This document shows, in pieces, positions 30,431 to 38,782 of a stretch of 64,000 nucleotides of DNA. Position 1 is the stretch's first letter. Every line of letters begins with the position of its first letter. The translations under genes were made by a program, and so were the position numbers. The stretch is from Siccirubricoccus sp. G192 (GTDB taxonomy: Bacteria > Pseudomonadota > Alphaproteobacteria > Acetobacterales > Acetobacteraceae). The notes beneath the pieces are model-generated. The model had not been told where the DNA came from and did not search any database. It worked only from the letters and a program-made list of their open reading frames with translations. The stretch lies in the NCBI RefSeq assembly GCF_019084075.1, contig NZ_JAHREN010000001.1, positions 1-64,000 on the forward strand, in the 5' to 3' direction.

Positions 30431-30838
30431 ATGCGGGAAGGATGCGCAGGCGTGACGCGCCGGGGCTGGCTGCTCGGCATGGCGGCGTTGCTGGTGGGGC
30501 GGGAGGCAGTGGCGGCGGAACGGCCACGCCGGCGGCGGCAGCGGCCCGCGCCTCCCGCCCGGGCCGCGCCCGGCCCGCCGCCCGCGCCGCCGATGATCGA
30601 TGGCCCGCCGCCGCCCTCCCGGATTCCAGGGCTGGAGCCGGCGCCGGTGCCGAGCACCAATGCCCGCCCGCCCCTGGAGGACCGGTTGCCGCAGCCGCGC
30701 CTCTCCCTCGGCGTGCCAACGCCCACGCTGCTTGGCCAGGGGGAAACCTTCCACAGCGGCGATCCCTCGCCGGATACCCGCCAGCCGCAGGGGTTCCGGC
30801 TGCCCTCGCCGGGCGCCACCCTGCGGCTGCCCTTCTGA
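30431..30838 (+). CDS. Secreted proline-rich protein of unknown function
   Basis: 135 residues. A short Tat-like signal (VTRRGWLLGMAALLVGREAV) is followed by a very Pro/Arg-rich segment (RPAPPARAAPGPPPAPP). A less biased end (GVPTPTLLGQGETFHSGD...QGFRLPSPGATLRLPF) follows. GTG at 30452 is an alternative start that would put the twin arginines near the N-terminus. Not recognised. The low-complexity middle makes coding status less certain than its neighbours. Confidence 0.5.
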   Translation: MREGCAGVTRRGWLLGMAALLVGREAVAAERPRRRRQRPAPPARAAPGPPPAPPMIDGPPPPSRIPGLEPAPVPSTNARPPLEDRLPQPRLSLGVPTPTLLGQGETFHSGDPSPDTRQPQGFRLPSPGATLRLPF

Positions 30839-30942
30839 TGGCCTGATCGATCGGCGGCGCAGCGGACGCCGCGCCCGATGGCCAAGGCCAGCGGCCCTTG
30901 GAATTACTCCAAAGGTCCGCCCGGCGTCGTGGTCGCAGGGCC

Positions 30943-30977
30943 CGCCGCGGCGCGCGAGCAGGTAGCGCGCCGCGGCG
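30943..30977 (-). terminator. Strong hairpin after the GH16 gene
   Basis: A perfect 13-bp GC-only stem (CGCCGCGGCGCGC at 30943-30955, complement at 30965-30977) with a 9-base loop starts seven bases after the GH16 stop. There is no U-run, as is common in high-GC genomes. Position and stability make it a likely transcription end. Confidence 0.6.
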
Positions 30978-30983
30978 TCCTTC

Positions 30984-31991
30984 TCAGGCGATGCCGTTCC
31001 ACTGCGCCATGACGACATTGTCCAGATGTGCCGTGACGATCGGTGGGGTGGAGGCGTCGGGCGTCCCGCCCATCCAGCCGTCCCAACCGCTTCCGACAAA
31101 GCCCATCATGCCGAACCCCATCGGCACATCAGGGGAATTGTAATCCCACTGCGCCACCAACTGGCCATCGGTCTCGATCTTCACGAGGTCGGGCAGCCAG
31201 GTCAGCGTGTAGTGGTGCCAGTCCGACGGATCTGGCCCGCCCATGATGACATCGGCATCGGCGCTGCTGTTGCCCCAGTGGAGCACATGCATCGCGTCGC
31301 CCTTGGGCGTCTCCAGGATGTCGATCTCGGGCGGCCAGGTATCCGTCATCGGCCACATGAGGAACGCCGCCGTGGTGCCCTGCGCGCTCTCGACGCGGGC
31401 ATCGAAGTCCACCGTGCCGTAGTGGATCCCCACACCTGCCTTGAACGAATTGAACCCGCTGGTGGTCCAGGTCCCGTCCGCCTGGTGCGTCATCGTCACC
31501 TGCATCTCGCCGTCGCGCACGTTGACGTCGCCGGGGTTCCAGATATAGGCGCCGTTCGAGGACGGGCCATTCGGGTAGGGCAACGGGAAGGGGTCGCCCC
31601 AATGCGAATGGTCATAGCCGTTGCTGAAATCATCGCTCAGCACGACGGTGTAGCCTGGCCGCGCTTCCACAGGTGTGCCCGGGGCCGGAGGCTGCTCCGG
31701 TTCCGGCGCGGGATCGGACGGTGTGACAGGTGGGGTTGCGTCACCCATGTACCAGCTTCCGGTGGCCTCGTAATTGGCCAGTACCTGCGCAGCGATCGCA
31801 TTCCAGTCCACAGGAGCCGGTTCCGGGGCCGGCGGCGGCTGCTCCGCTACGGGCGGGGGCTGCTCCGGTTCCGGCACGGGGTCGGGCTGTGAGACAGGCG
31901 GGGTTGCGTCACCCACGTACCAGCTTCCGGTGGCCTCGTAATTGGCCATCACCTGCGCAGCAAGCGCATTCCAATCCACGTCGTCCGCCAA
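30984..31991 (-). CDS. Glycoside hydrolase family 16 enzyme with duplicated N-terminal motif
   Basis: 335 residues. The GH16 beta-glucanase core runs from about residue 112 to the end, with the catalytic motif PPEIDILETPKGD (nucleophile E222, D224, acid/base E227). Supporting motifs are GVGIHYGTVDFDARV and DWHHYTLTWLPDLVKIETDG. The first 110 residues hold two near-identical 29-residue units (residues 5-33 and 61-89; consensus VDWNALAAQVMANYEATGSW) separated by Pro/Glu linkers. No signal peptide is visible. Start is TTG at 31991, seven bases after AGGAGG. Likely acts on a beta-glucan or exopolysaccharide. Confidence 0.85.
   Translation of the reverse strand: MADDVDWNALAAQVMANYEATGSWYVGDATPPVSQPDPVPEPEQPPPVAEQPPPAPEPAPVDWNAIAAQVLANYEATGSWYMGDATPPVTPSDPAPEPEQPPAPGTPVEARPGYTVVLSDDFSNGYDHSHWGDPFPLPYPNGPSSNGAYIWNPGDVNVRDGEMQVTMTHQADGTWTTSGFNSFKAGVGIHYGTVDFDARVESAQGTTAAFLMWPMTDTWPPEIDILETPKGDAMHVLHWGNSSADADVIMGGPDPSDWHHYTLTWLPDLVKIETDGQLVAQWDYNSPDVPMGFGMMGFVGSGWDGWMGGTPDASTPPIVTAHLDNVVMAQWNGIA
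31725..31979 (-). repeat. Two tandem 87-bp coding repeats inside the GH16 gene
   Basis: Copy one is 31893-31979 and copy two 31725-31811. Both encode a 29-residue unit ending GSWYxGDATPPV. DNA identity is visibly high (for example CAGCTTCCGGTGGCCTCGTA in both), so the duplication is recent or under conversion. Pro/Glu linkers of about 28 and 20 residues follow the units. Confidence 0.85.
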
Positions 31992-32378
31992 AATCTTCCT
32001 CCTCGCAGCAATGCACGCCAGCGCAGAACCAATGTTGCGTCATACAGTTCCGGTGACAGCCGCTGGTAGCGCAGGATGACGCGGCACCGAAGCAGGCTTG
32101 CAACACATGGCACAGCACCTGCTCGCGAGTGTTGCGGTGGTCCCACGCCGGAAGATCACGGCCTGGGAATCTCTCGGGAATCAGCCTTCGAGACACGGTA
32201 TTGCGCCTGGCCACCGTGTCCGCGATCCTTCGTGCCGGTTATGGGGCCGGTCGGCAGGACGCGGCTTGCAGATGGTTGCGGATCGCGACCGTCATCAGCA
32301 GGAACTGCGCGGGAAGCGTCTGCCGGACTCACCCCGCCAGATCGGGTCGCCGAATGCTCCGGCGCCCTGGCGGGCGCG
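31992..32378. other. Intergenic region upstream of the GH16 gene
   Basis: 387 bases between the halogenase-like gene and GH16, both on the minus strand. Its right part is G+C-rich without a supportable gene; the left part is somewhat richer in A+T and holds the AGGAGG site for GH16. No clear promoter boxes recognised. Confidence 0.45.
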
Positions 32379-33686
32379 TCACTCCGCCGCTGCGGCGCCC
32401 AGCGGCGCGGCCGGCATCGCCTCGGGCATGGCCGGGCCGAGGCCCATCCGGTGCAGGGCCGAAAGCACCTGGTACACCGTCTTGAAGGCCAGGACCGGCA
32501 CGATGGCGCGCAACTCGCCATACAGGTTGCCCGCGAGCATGTTGATGATGCCGTCGCGCATCCAGAGCGTATTGCGCGGCGCCATGAACAGCGACCGCAT
32601 GACCGGGTCGTTGACGCGGTAGATCAGCCAACTGATCCGCTCCATGGAACGGGCCAGCTCGCGGTTGGTCCTGGCCGCCAGCCTGCGGCCGCGCGCCGGG
32701 TCGTCGAGCCAGGCATCGGCCGCCGCGGCGCCGAGTTCGCCGGAGGTCATCGCCATGAGCACCCCGGTCGAGAACATCGGGTCGACGAAGCCATAGGCGT
32801 CGCCGATCATGAGGTAGCCGTCGCCATGCCCCTGGCGGGCGCGGTAGCTGTAATTGCCGGTGCTGTAGACCTCGGAGACGATCTCCGCCCCCCGGCTGCG
32901 GGCGGCGACCGTGGGGCTGCCGGCGATGCGCGCCAGGAACAGCTCGGCCGCGCTGCCCTTTCGACCCTTCCAGGCCGACTGGTTGCCGACGAAGCCGATG
33001 CTCATGATGTCGCCCGGCAGCGGGATCAGCCAGAACCAGCCATCCTCGGCCAGGTGGATGCTGATATAGCCATCGAGCTCGCCGCCGCGCCGCTCGACGC
33101 CCCGGAAATGCGCATAGGTGGCGGCGGTGTTGTTGTACTTGTTGGAATCCTTCACCCGCATCCGGCCGGCGAGGAAGGTGTCGCGGCCCGAGGCATCGAG
33201 CAGGTAGCGCGGCCTGAGCTCCAGCACCGCGCCCGCGGCATCGCGTGCCAGCACGGTCGGGCGCTCCCCCACCGCGCCGAAGCGGATATCGGTGACGCGG
33301 GTATTCTCGAGCATGGTCGCGCCGCGCCGGCGGGCATTGGCGAAGAGTAGCGTGTCGAACTCGGAGCGCTTCACCTGCCAGGCATGGGTGCGCGACCGGT
33401 TCAGCGCCTTGGCGAAGGGAAAGGCGGCGCTGCGGCCGGTGCGGTCGGAGACGAATTCCGCGCCGGGCTTGTGGACGCCGATGCCGCGCACCTCCTCCAG
33501 CACGCCCAGGCGCTCCAGGATGTCGAGGTTGCGCGGCAGCAGGCTTTCGCCGATGTGGAAGCGGGGATGCGCCGACTTCTCGAGCAGGGTGACGCGGCGC
33601 CCCGCCATGGCCAGCATCGCCGCGGCGGTGGAGCCGGCGGGCCCGCCGCCGATGATGGCGACGTCGGGGGAATTGGGATCGGACAT
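32379..33686 (-). CDS. Flavin-dependent halogenase-like / FAD-dependent oxidoreductase
   Basis: 435 residues. The FAD-binding Rossmann motif is VAIIGGGPAGSTAAAMLAMA (GGGPAG, residues 13-18). RFHIGESLLPRNLDILERLG (residues 42-61) and DGWFWLIPLPGDIMSIGF contain the WxWxIP signature of flavin halogenases (W217, W219, I221, P222). GDAYGFVDPMFSTGVLMAM is the flavin-contact C-terminal loop. The nearest kinds by motif are phenolic/pyrrolic halogenases and geranylgeranyl-reductase-like oxidoreductases; WxWxIP also occurs in some non-halogenating relatives. It would need FADH2 from a partner reductase. It lies 2 kb beyond the end of the polyene operon on the same strand, but the Bug receptor between them weakens a direct operon link. 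Confidence 0.75.
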   Translation of the reverse strand: MSDPNSPDVAIIGGGPAGSTAAAMLAMAGRRVTLLEKSAHPRFHIGESLLPRNLDILERLGVLEEVRGIGVHKPGAEFVSDRTGRSAAFPFAKALNRSRTHAWQVKRSEFDTLLFANARRRGATMLENTRVTDIRFGAVGERPTVLARDAAGAVLELRPRYLLDASGRDTFLAGRMRVKDSNKYNNTAATYAHFRGVERRGGELDGYISIHLAEDGWFWLIPLPGDIMSIGFVGNQSAWKGRKGSAAELFLARIAGSPTVAARSRGAEIVSEVYSTGNYSYRARQGHGDGYLMIGDAYGFVDPMFSTGVLMAMTSGELGAAAADAWLDDPARGRRLAARTNRELARSMERISWLIYRVNDPVMRSLFMAPRNTLWMRDGIINMLAGNLYGELRAIVPVLAFKTVYQVLSALHRMGLGPAMPEAMPAAPLGAAAAE

Positions 33687-33782
33687 GGGCGGAATGCTTC
33701 CGTGACCTTGGCCACGCCGTCAAGCGCCACCGGCACTTCTTGGCTGGACGCAACCGGGCCGTGGCCCGATGGTTCTGGAGAC

Positions 33783-34040
33783 ATGCTGTATCTCCTGGCC
33801 TTCCTCGCGCCACCCGTGGCGATCCTGCTGGCGGGCCGCCCCTTCCAGGCGCTGTTCAACGCGCTGCTCTGGGCGCTGGGGCTGGTGCTGCTGATCCTGC
33901 CTTTCGTGCCGGGGCTGCTGACCTGGGGCCTCGCGGTCCTCTGGGCCGTGGTGGTGGTGCGGAACCGGCAGGCAGCGGCGCGCGACCGCCGCCTGGTGGA
34001 GGATGCGATCGAGCGTGACCGGGCGCGGCGGAGCGGTTGA
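33783..34040 (+). CDS. YqaE/Pmp3-like small membrane protein
   Basis: 85 residues. LAFLAPPVAILLAGRPFQAL and FNALLWALGLVLLILPFVPG form two hydrophobic segments with the APPVAILLAG start of the UPF0057/Pmp3 family. A charged C-terminal helix (NRQAAARDRRLVEDAIERDR) extends beyond the family's usual end. Pmp3 relatives modulate membrane potential and salt stress tolerance. Divergent from the halogenase-like gene. Confidence 0.7.
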   Translation: MLYLLAFLAPPVAILLAGRPFQALFNALLWALGLVLLILPFVPGLLTWGLAVLWAVVVVRNRQAAARDRRLVEDAIERDRARRSG

Positions 34041-34080
34041 GGCAGCGGGGCGAAGCGACGGGGCCCGAAGGGATGCAGGA

Positions 34081-34281
34081 ATGGCCAGGTGGCTATGGAC
34101 CATCGGTGCCGCGCTGGTGGCGCTCGGGCTCGGCGCACATCTCTTCGGCTGGGACGCGCTGCTCTGGGTTCCGGCCGCCATCATCGGGGCCGTCCGGTCG
34201 GACCCGGAAACCTACGGGGTCGTCGCGCTCGGCGTGGCGCTGATGGTGCTGGCGCGGCTGATCGGGCGCCGCGGGGGCTGA
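34081..34281 (+). CDS. Small membrane protein of unknown function
   Basis: 66 residues from MARWLWTIGAALVALGLGAH to VALMVLARLIGRRGG, with two hydrophobic segments around a short polar loop (GAVRSDPETYG). A GCAGGA-like site precedes the ATG. It lies 40 bases after the Pmp3-like gene and probably shares its transcript. No family recognised. Confidence 0.55.
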   Translation: MARWLWTIGAALVALGLGAHLFGWDALLWVPAAIIGAVRSDPETYGVVALGVALMVLARLIGRRGG

Positions 34282-34434
34282 CCTGCAACGGCGTGCCAAA
34301 TTGATGGTTCGCCACGCCGCTGCAGGCTGTTGTTTGCAGCGCAGATTCACGCCTCCGGGCGGTTCCGCCCTGCGGCGATCCACTCTGGCAGGCAGCGGGG
34401 CCATGCAAGCCGCCCCCTGCCCGCCGGGCCGCCA

Positions 34435-35431
34435 TCATTCCATCGTGGCGCCCGATGCCTCGACCATGCCCTGCCACACCTTCTCCTGCTCGCGCATATA
34501 GGCGCCATAGGCCGCGGGCGTCTCGTCCGCGATGGGCGCGAAGCCGATCGGTTCCATGCGCTGCCGGAAGGCATCGGAGCGCACCACCTCGGTGATGGCC
34601 CGGTGCAGGATGGCGATGCGGTCGTCCGGCGTGCCGGTCGGCACGTTGATCCCGTACCAGCTCTGGATGTCCATGTTGGACCTCGGCAGCAGTTCCCGCA
34701 TGCCGGGCACGTCGCGCAGTTCCGGGACATAGGTGACGCGCTCGGCGCTGCCGACCGCCAGCGGGCGGAACCGGCCCTCCCGCACATTCGGCATCGCGGC
34801 AGGGATGACGTCGAACATCATGTCGATATTGCCCGCCAGCAGGTCCTGGAAGGCCGGCCCGCCGCCGCGATAGGGGACATGGGTGATGTCCACGCCGGCC
34901 GCGCGCTTCAGGGATTCAAGCGTCAGGTGGCTCACCGTGCCGGTGCCGGAGGAGCCCATGGTGATCTTGCCCGGGTCCTTCTTCGCCGCGGCGATCAGCT
35001 CCGCGAAGGTTTTCCAGGGCCGGTCCGAATTGACGACCAGCAGCACCGTCCCGGTGGTCACCCGCGTCACCGGCGCCAGGTCGCGCATGGGATCGAACGG
35101 CATCGAACGGCGGAACAGGAATTTGTTGGCGCAGAGGATCGAGGCCGAGCCGAGCAGCGTCGTGTAGCCATCCTTCTCGGCCTTGGCCACCACATCGGCG
35201 CCGAGGTTGCCGCCGGCGCCGCCGCGGTTGTCCACCAGGATGTTCTGCCCGAGCTGGGGCTGCAGCCGCTCCCCCAGGAAGCGGGCGGTGAGGTCCACGG
35301 CCCCGCCCGGCGCATAGGGCACGACGATGCGCACCGGCCGCGTCGGGAAGGCGGGGGGCCTGCGCCCGGGCGGCGGAGAGCGTGGGAAGCGTCAGCGCGC
35401 TTGCGCCCAGGAATGCACGACGGCGGATCAT
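34435..35431 (-). CDS. Bug/TctC-family receptor 8 (frameshift in G6 run 35353-35358)
   Basis: About 331 residues. The signal MIRRRAFLGASALTLPTLSA is separated by one surplus base in six G (35353-35358) from the body MRIVVPYAPGGAVDLTARFL. Body marks are VDNRGGAGGNLGADVVAKAE, HVPYRGGGPAFQDLLAGNID and PSMRELLPRSN-like. It is diverged from the six-copy array (long middle region; end MREQEKVWQGMVEASGATME). It separates the halogenase-like gene from the polyene operon on the same strand. Ligand unknown. Confidence 0.85.
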
Positions 35432-35614
35432 CTTGGCCTCTGAAGCAAAGGTATTGCCCGTGGCGCGGGCTGCGCCGGGGGGCCGGCCACGTCACCGGCA
35501 CGGTCACCCGGGCCGATACACCACCAGGCCCCAACCGTCACGGGCCCGGGCGGTTTCCTGCCGGGCAGGTTTGTTCCGCCCGCCGCTTCGGCCGAAATCC
35601 GCCGGGCGCGCCGT

Positions 35615-36334
35615 TCAGGCCATACCGCCATTGATGGAGATGACCTGGCCGGTGATGTAGCCGGCCTCGGCGGAGGCCAGGAAGCCGACCAGCGCCGCCA
35701 CCTCCTCCGGCCTTCCGGCGCGCTTCATCGGCACGATCTCGGCGATGCGCTTCGGGTCCAGGGCGGCGTCCACGGCAGGGGAGGCGATGACGCCGGGCGC
35801 CACGGCATTCACCGTCACCCCACGGCTCGCCACCTCCCGCGCCAGGGATTTCACCGCGCCGATCAGCCCGGCCTTGGCGGCGCCGTAATTCACCTGGCCG
35901 CGGTTGCCGAGCAGCGCGGTGACGGAGGAGACGGCGATGATGCGGCCCCAGCGGGTCGCCAGCATCGGCAGCAGCAGGGGCTGCACCGCCGCGTAGAAAC
36001 CGCCGAGCGAGACATCCAGCACGCCGCGCCACTGGTCCTCGCTCATGCCGGCCATCGGCACGTCCTGGTGCGTGCCGGCATTGTGCACCACCACCTGCGG
36101 CACGCCCGCTTCAGCCAGGTGCAGCATGGCGGCGCGGGTGGCGGCGAGATCCGTGAGGTCGCAGCCCAGCGCCTCGGCGCTGCCGCCGGCGGCCTGCAAT
36201 TCCGCCGCCAGGGCCTCGGCCCGGGCCAGGCCGGCATGGGCATGCACCACCACATGCAGCCCCTCCGCCGCCAGCCTGCGGCAGATGGCGGCGCCGAGCG
36301 GGCTGGCACCGCCGGTGACCAGCGCCCGCTTCAT
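35615..36334 (-). CDS. 3-oxoacyl-ACP reductase of the aryl polyene cluster (ApeQ-like)
   Basis: 239-residue short-chain dehydrogenase. Cofactor motif MKRALVTGGASPLGAA, NAG at residues 85-87, and catalytic Ser136/137, Tyr150 and Lys154 in VSSVTALLGNRGQVNYGAAK. FabG-like tail YITGQVISINGGMA. It would reduce the beta-keto group after each chain extension. The cofactor loop (GGASPLG) is a variant of the common TGxxxGxG. Its ATG overlaps the upstream dehydratase stop by four bases (ATGA). Last gene of the operon. Confidence 0.88.
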   Translation of the reverse strand: MKRALVTGGASPLGAAICRRLAAEGLHVVVHAHAGLARAEALAAELQAAGGSAEALGCDLTDLAATRAAMLHLAEAGVPQVVVHNAGTHQDVPMAGMSEDQWRGVLDVSLGGFYAAVQPLLLPMLATRWGRIIAVSSVTALLGNRGQVNYGAAKAGLIGAVKSLAREVASRGVTVNAVAPGVIASPAVDAALDPKRIAEIVPMKRAGRPEEVAALVGFLASAEAGYITGQVISINGGMA

Positions 36335-36765
36335 GCCAGGCGTGGCAGGGCGATCGCCGCGCGGCCGGAGAGCAGCATCCGCCCGGCCTCCGAGCCGATC
36401 TCGAAGCCGTAGATCAATCCGCCCTCCTCCTGCCGTTCCAGCCGGGCCGCGACGCGCAACGCGCCCAGCGCCGGGTCGTCCAGCCGCTCCGCCAGCAGCG
36501 CCACGCCACGCAGGCTGGCGAGATAGCCGGCCGGCTGCGGCACCTCGCCGGCCGCCAGCGCGCCATGCAGCGCCGCCGCCTGCAAGCCGTATTCGATGCC
36601 CGCCACCGCCCCCAGCCGGCCCGCGCGCCGCAGCGGATTCGCGGCATCCAGATGGGAGCGGGCGAAGCAGGTGATCCCGGCGGCATCCCAGGCCTCGACC
36701 CGGTCCAGCAGCACCATGGCACCGGCATGCGGCACCAGCCCGGCGATCCCGGCGGGGCCGCTCAT
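36331..36765 (-). CDS. 3-hydroxyacyl-ACP dehydratase, ApeP-like hot-dog protein
   Basis: 144 residues. GLVPHAGAMVLLDRVEAWDA carries the family's PHxGxMxLLDRV start. The central helix GIEYGLQAAALHGALAAGEV and the strands RLERQEEGGLIYGFEI complete a single hot-dog fold. In APE pathways two hot-dog proteins work together to dehydrate the 3-hydroxy intermediate to a trans double bond; the partner here is probably the protein at 42621-42920. Overlaps both neighbours by ATGA. Confidence 0.8.
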   Translation of the reverse strand: MSGPAGIAGLVPHAGAMVLLDRVEAWDAAGITCFARSHLDAANPLRRAGRLGAVAGIEYGLQAAALHGALAAGEVPQPAGYLASLRGVALLAERLDDPALGALRVAARLERQEEGGLIYGFEIGSEAGRMLLSGRAAIALPRLA

Positions 36766-37571
36766 GGCGCCAGCGTCACCGTCAGGCTGCCATCGCCATA
36801 GGGCAGAAAGTGGCTCGCCGCGCCGCCGCGCGCCAGCGCCTCCAGCAGCGGCAGGGCGCGCGCCGCGGCATTGCCGGCGGCCAGCGGGCGCAGCCCCTCG
36901 ATGCGCGGCACCGGCGGCGCGGCGCCGGCCATGGCCTCGTAGCGCACCGCCAGCCGCGCGAGCGGCCTGCCGATGCCGGGCGGCGCCAGCACCAGGCCGA
37001 GGCCGAAGGGCGCGAGCGTCGGCCGCCTGGCATCCAGCGGCGCCGGCAGCGGGTGGTCATAGGCGCAGAGCAGCACCGGCTCCGCATCCGCCACCACCTC
37101 GGCCATCGCCTTCAAGAGCCCCGCCGCCCAGGTGTCGTCATGCAGGCCGAGGCAGGTGGCCGGCTCCGCGCTGGCATTGGCGATGGACCAGTAGCCGGCC
37201 GCGGCATTGTGCACGGAATTGTGGAACTGCGTCGGCGAGACCGGCCGGCTTTCCGCCGGGATGGTTGCCAGCGCATCGAGGATGCCGCCGACCACCACGC
37301 CATCCCCGTTGCTGCTGGCGAAGACGCTGCGCAGGCTGGCCGGCGGCAGGCCGGAGGCGGCGGCGGCCTCCTGCGCCACCACCAGCGCCAGCCGGGCCAC
37401 CGGGCCGGTGCGGCGCCGCTCGGTCGGCGGCAGCACGGCAGGCGGCGGGGCGGGCGAAGGGCGGGGTTCATAGGGCGCCTCGCCGGCCAGCACCGGCCGG
37501 CTGGCGGCCCAGCCCTCCAGCCCCGGCCCCCAGACGGAAACGCCGATGATGTTGGCTTCCAGCACCGTCAC
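36762..37571 (-). CDS. Beta-ketoacyl synthase chain-length factor (ApeC-like)
   Basis: 269 residues, shorter than a true ketosynthase and lacking an active-site Cys. It begins TVLEANIIGVSVWGPGLEGW. VFASSNGDGVVVGGILDALA and SPTQFHNSVHNAAAGYWSIA are typical of the KS-related chain-length factor domain. In type II polyketide systems it pairs with the catalytic KS and sets chain length. GTG start at 37571 overlaps the upstream KS stop (GTGA); ATGA links it to the dehydratase below. Confidence 0.83.
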   Translation of the reverse strand: MTVLEANIIGVSVWGPGLEGWAASRPVLAGEAPYEPRPSPAPPPAVLPPTERRRTGPVARLALVVAQEAAAASGLPPASLRSVFASSNGDGVVVGGILDALATIPAESRPVSPTQFHNSVHNAAAGYWSIANASAEPATCLGLHDDTWAAGLLKAMAEVVADAEPVLLCAYDHPLPAPLDARRPTLAPFGLGLVLAPPGIGRPLARLAVRYEAMAGAAPPVPRIEGLRPLAAGNAAARALPLLEALARGGAASHFLPYGDGSLTVTLAP

Positions 37572-38782
37572 GGCGGGCTGCCGAGCACCAGGCTGCAATT
37601 GATGCCGCCGAAGCCGAAGGAATTGCTCAGTACGTACCGCAGCGGCCGCTCCAGGTTCGCGGTCGCCACGCGGGATTGGAAGGCGGGGTCCGGCTCGGTC
37701 ACGTCGAGGCAGCCGGCGACGAAGCCGCGCTCCAGGCATTGCCCGGCCAGCACCGTCTCCAGGATGCCGCAGGCCCCCAGCGTATGGCCGGTATAGGCCT
37801 TGGTGGAGCTGCATGGCGTATCCGCGCCGCAGACCGCCATGACCGCCATGTCCTCCATCGCGTCATTGGCGCGGGTGCCGGTGCCGTGCAGATGCACCCA
37901 GTCCACCGCATCCGGGGCCAAGCTGGCGCTCGCCAGCGCCTGGCGCATGGCGGCGATGGCGCCCGCCCCCCGCGGATGCGGCGAGGACATGTGGTAGCCG
38001 TCGCTGCTGGCCCCGGCCCCGAGCAGCGCCAGGCGCGGCCCGGCGCCGCCATCCCGGCGCGGCGCCTCGGCCCGTTCCAGCAGGGCGAAGCCCGCCGCCT
38101 CGCCGATCGAGATGCCGCTGCGCGCCGCGTCGCAGGGGCGGCAGGCGGTGGGCGAGATCAGTTCCAGGGCGGCGAAGCCCTGCAGCGTCATGCGGCAGAG
38201 GCTGTCCGCGCCGCCCACCACCGCGGCATCGCAGATCCCGGTCTGGATGAGTTGCGCGGCATCCATGAAGGCCCGGGCGGAGGAGGCGCAGGCGGTGGAG
38301 ACCACCAGCGAAGGCCCCCGCAGGCCCAGCGCCGCCCGCACATAGCCGGCCAAGGAGGCGAGGTCCTGGGTGCGGCCATAGTCGAAGCCCGCCGGCAGGG
38401 TGCCGCTTTCCGGGTCGCGCTGGCGGTAGGCTTCCTCGGCCGCGGTGATGCCGGAGGTGCTGGTGCCGAGGATCAGCGCGATCCGGCCGGCGCCATAGGC
38501 CTCCCGCGCCTCGGCCACCGCCTCGGCGAAGCCGTCGGCGGCCAGCGCCATCGCCGCCAAGCGGTTGTTGCGGCAATCATAAGCGGCGAGTTCAGGCGGC
38601 AGGGTGACATCCTCGACCCCCGCCACGCGGCCGATCCAGCCGCCCACCGCGGGTTCGAAATCATTGGGCCGCAGCCCGCCCCGGCGGGCGGCGAGCGCCT
38701 CTCCCTGCGCCGCGGCGCCCTGGCCGAGCGCGCTGACGGCGGTGCTGGCCGAGAGCACCAGCGGCCGCATGCGGCTGGCCAT
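37568..38782 (-). CDS. Beta-ketoacyl-ACP synthase of the aryl polyene cluster (ApeO-like)
   Basis: 404 residues. The condensing triad is complete: Cys165 in VVSTACASSARAF, His299 in WVHLHGTGTRANDAMEDMAV, His333 in KAYTGHTLGACGILE. The fold end SNSFGFGGINCSLVLG is also standard. It adds C2 units to the ACP-bound aryl starter, probably as a heterodimer with the chain-length factor encoded next. ATG 38782 overlaps the exporter stop by one base. E. coli-type APE loci often carry a further KS; only one catalytic KS is here. Confidence 0.9.
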   Translation of the reverse strand: MASRMRPLVLSASTAVSALGQGAAAQGEALAARRGGLRPNDFEPAVGGWIGRVAGVEDVTLPPELAAYDCRNNRLAAMALAADGFAEAVAEAREAYGAGRIALILGTSTSGITAAEEAYRQRDPESGTLPAGFDYGRTQDLASLAGYVRAALGLRGPSLVVSTACASSARAFMDAAQLIQTGICDAAVVGGADSLCRMTLQGFAALELISPTACRPCDAARSGISIGEAAGFALLERAEAPRRDGGAGPRLALLGAGASSDGYHMSSPHPRGAGAIAAMRQALASASLAPDAVDWVHLHGTGTRANDAMEDMAVMAVCGADTPCSSTKAYTGHTLGACGILETVLAGQCLERGFVAGCLDVTEPDPAFQSRVATANLERPLRYVLSNSFGFGGINCSLVLGSPP

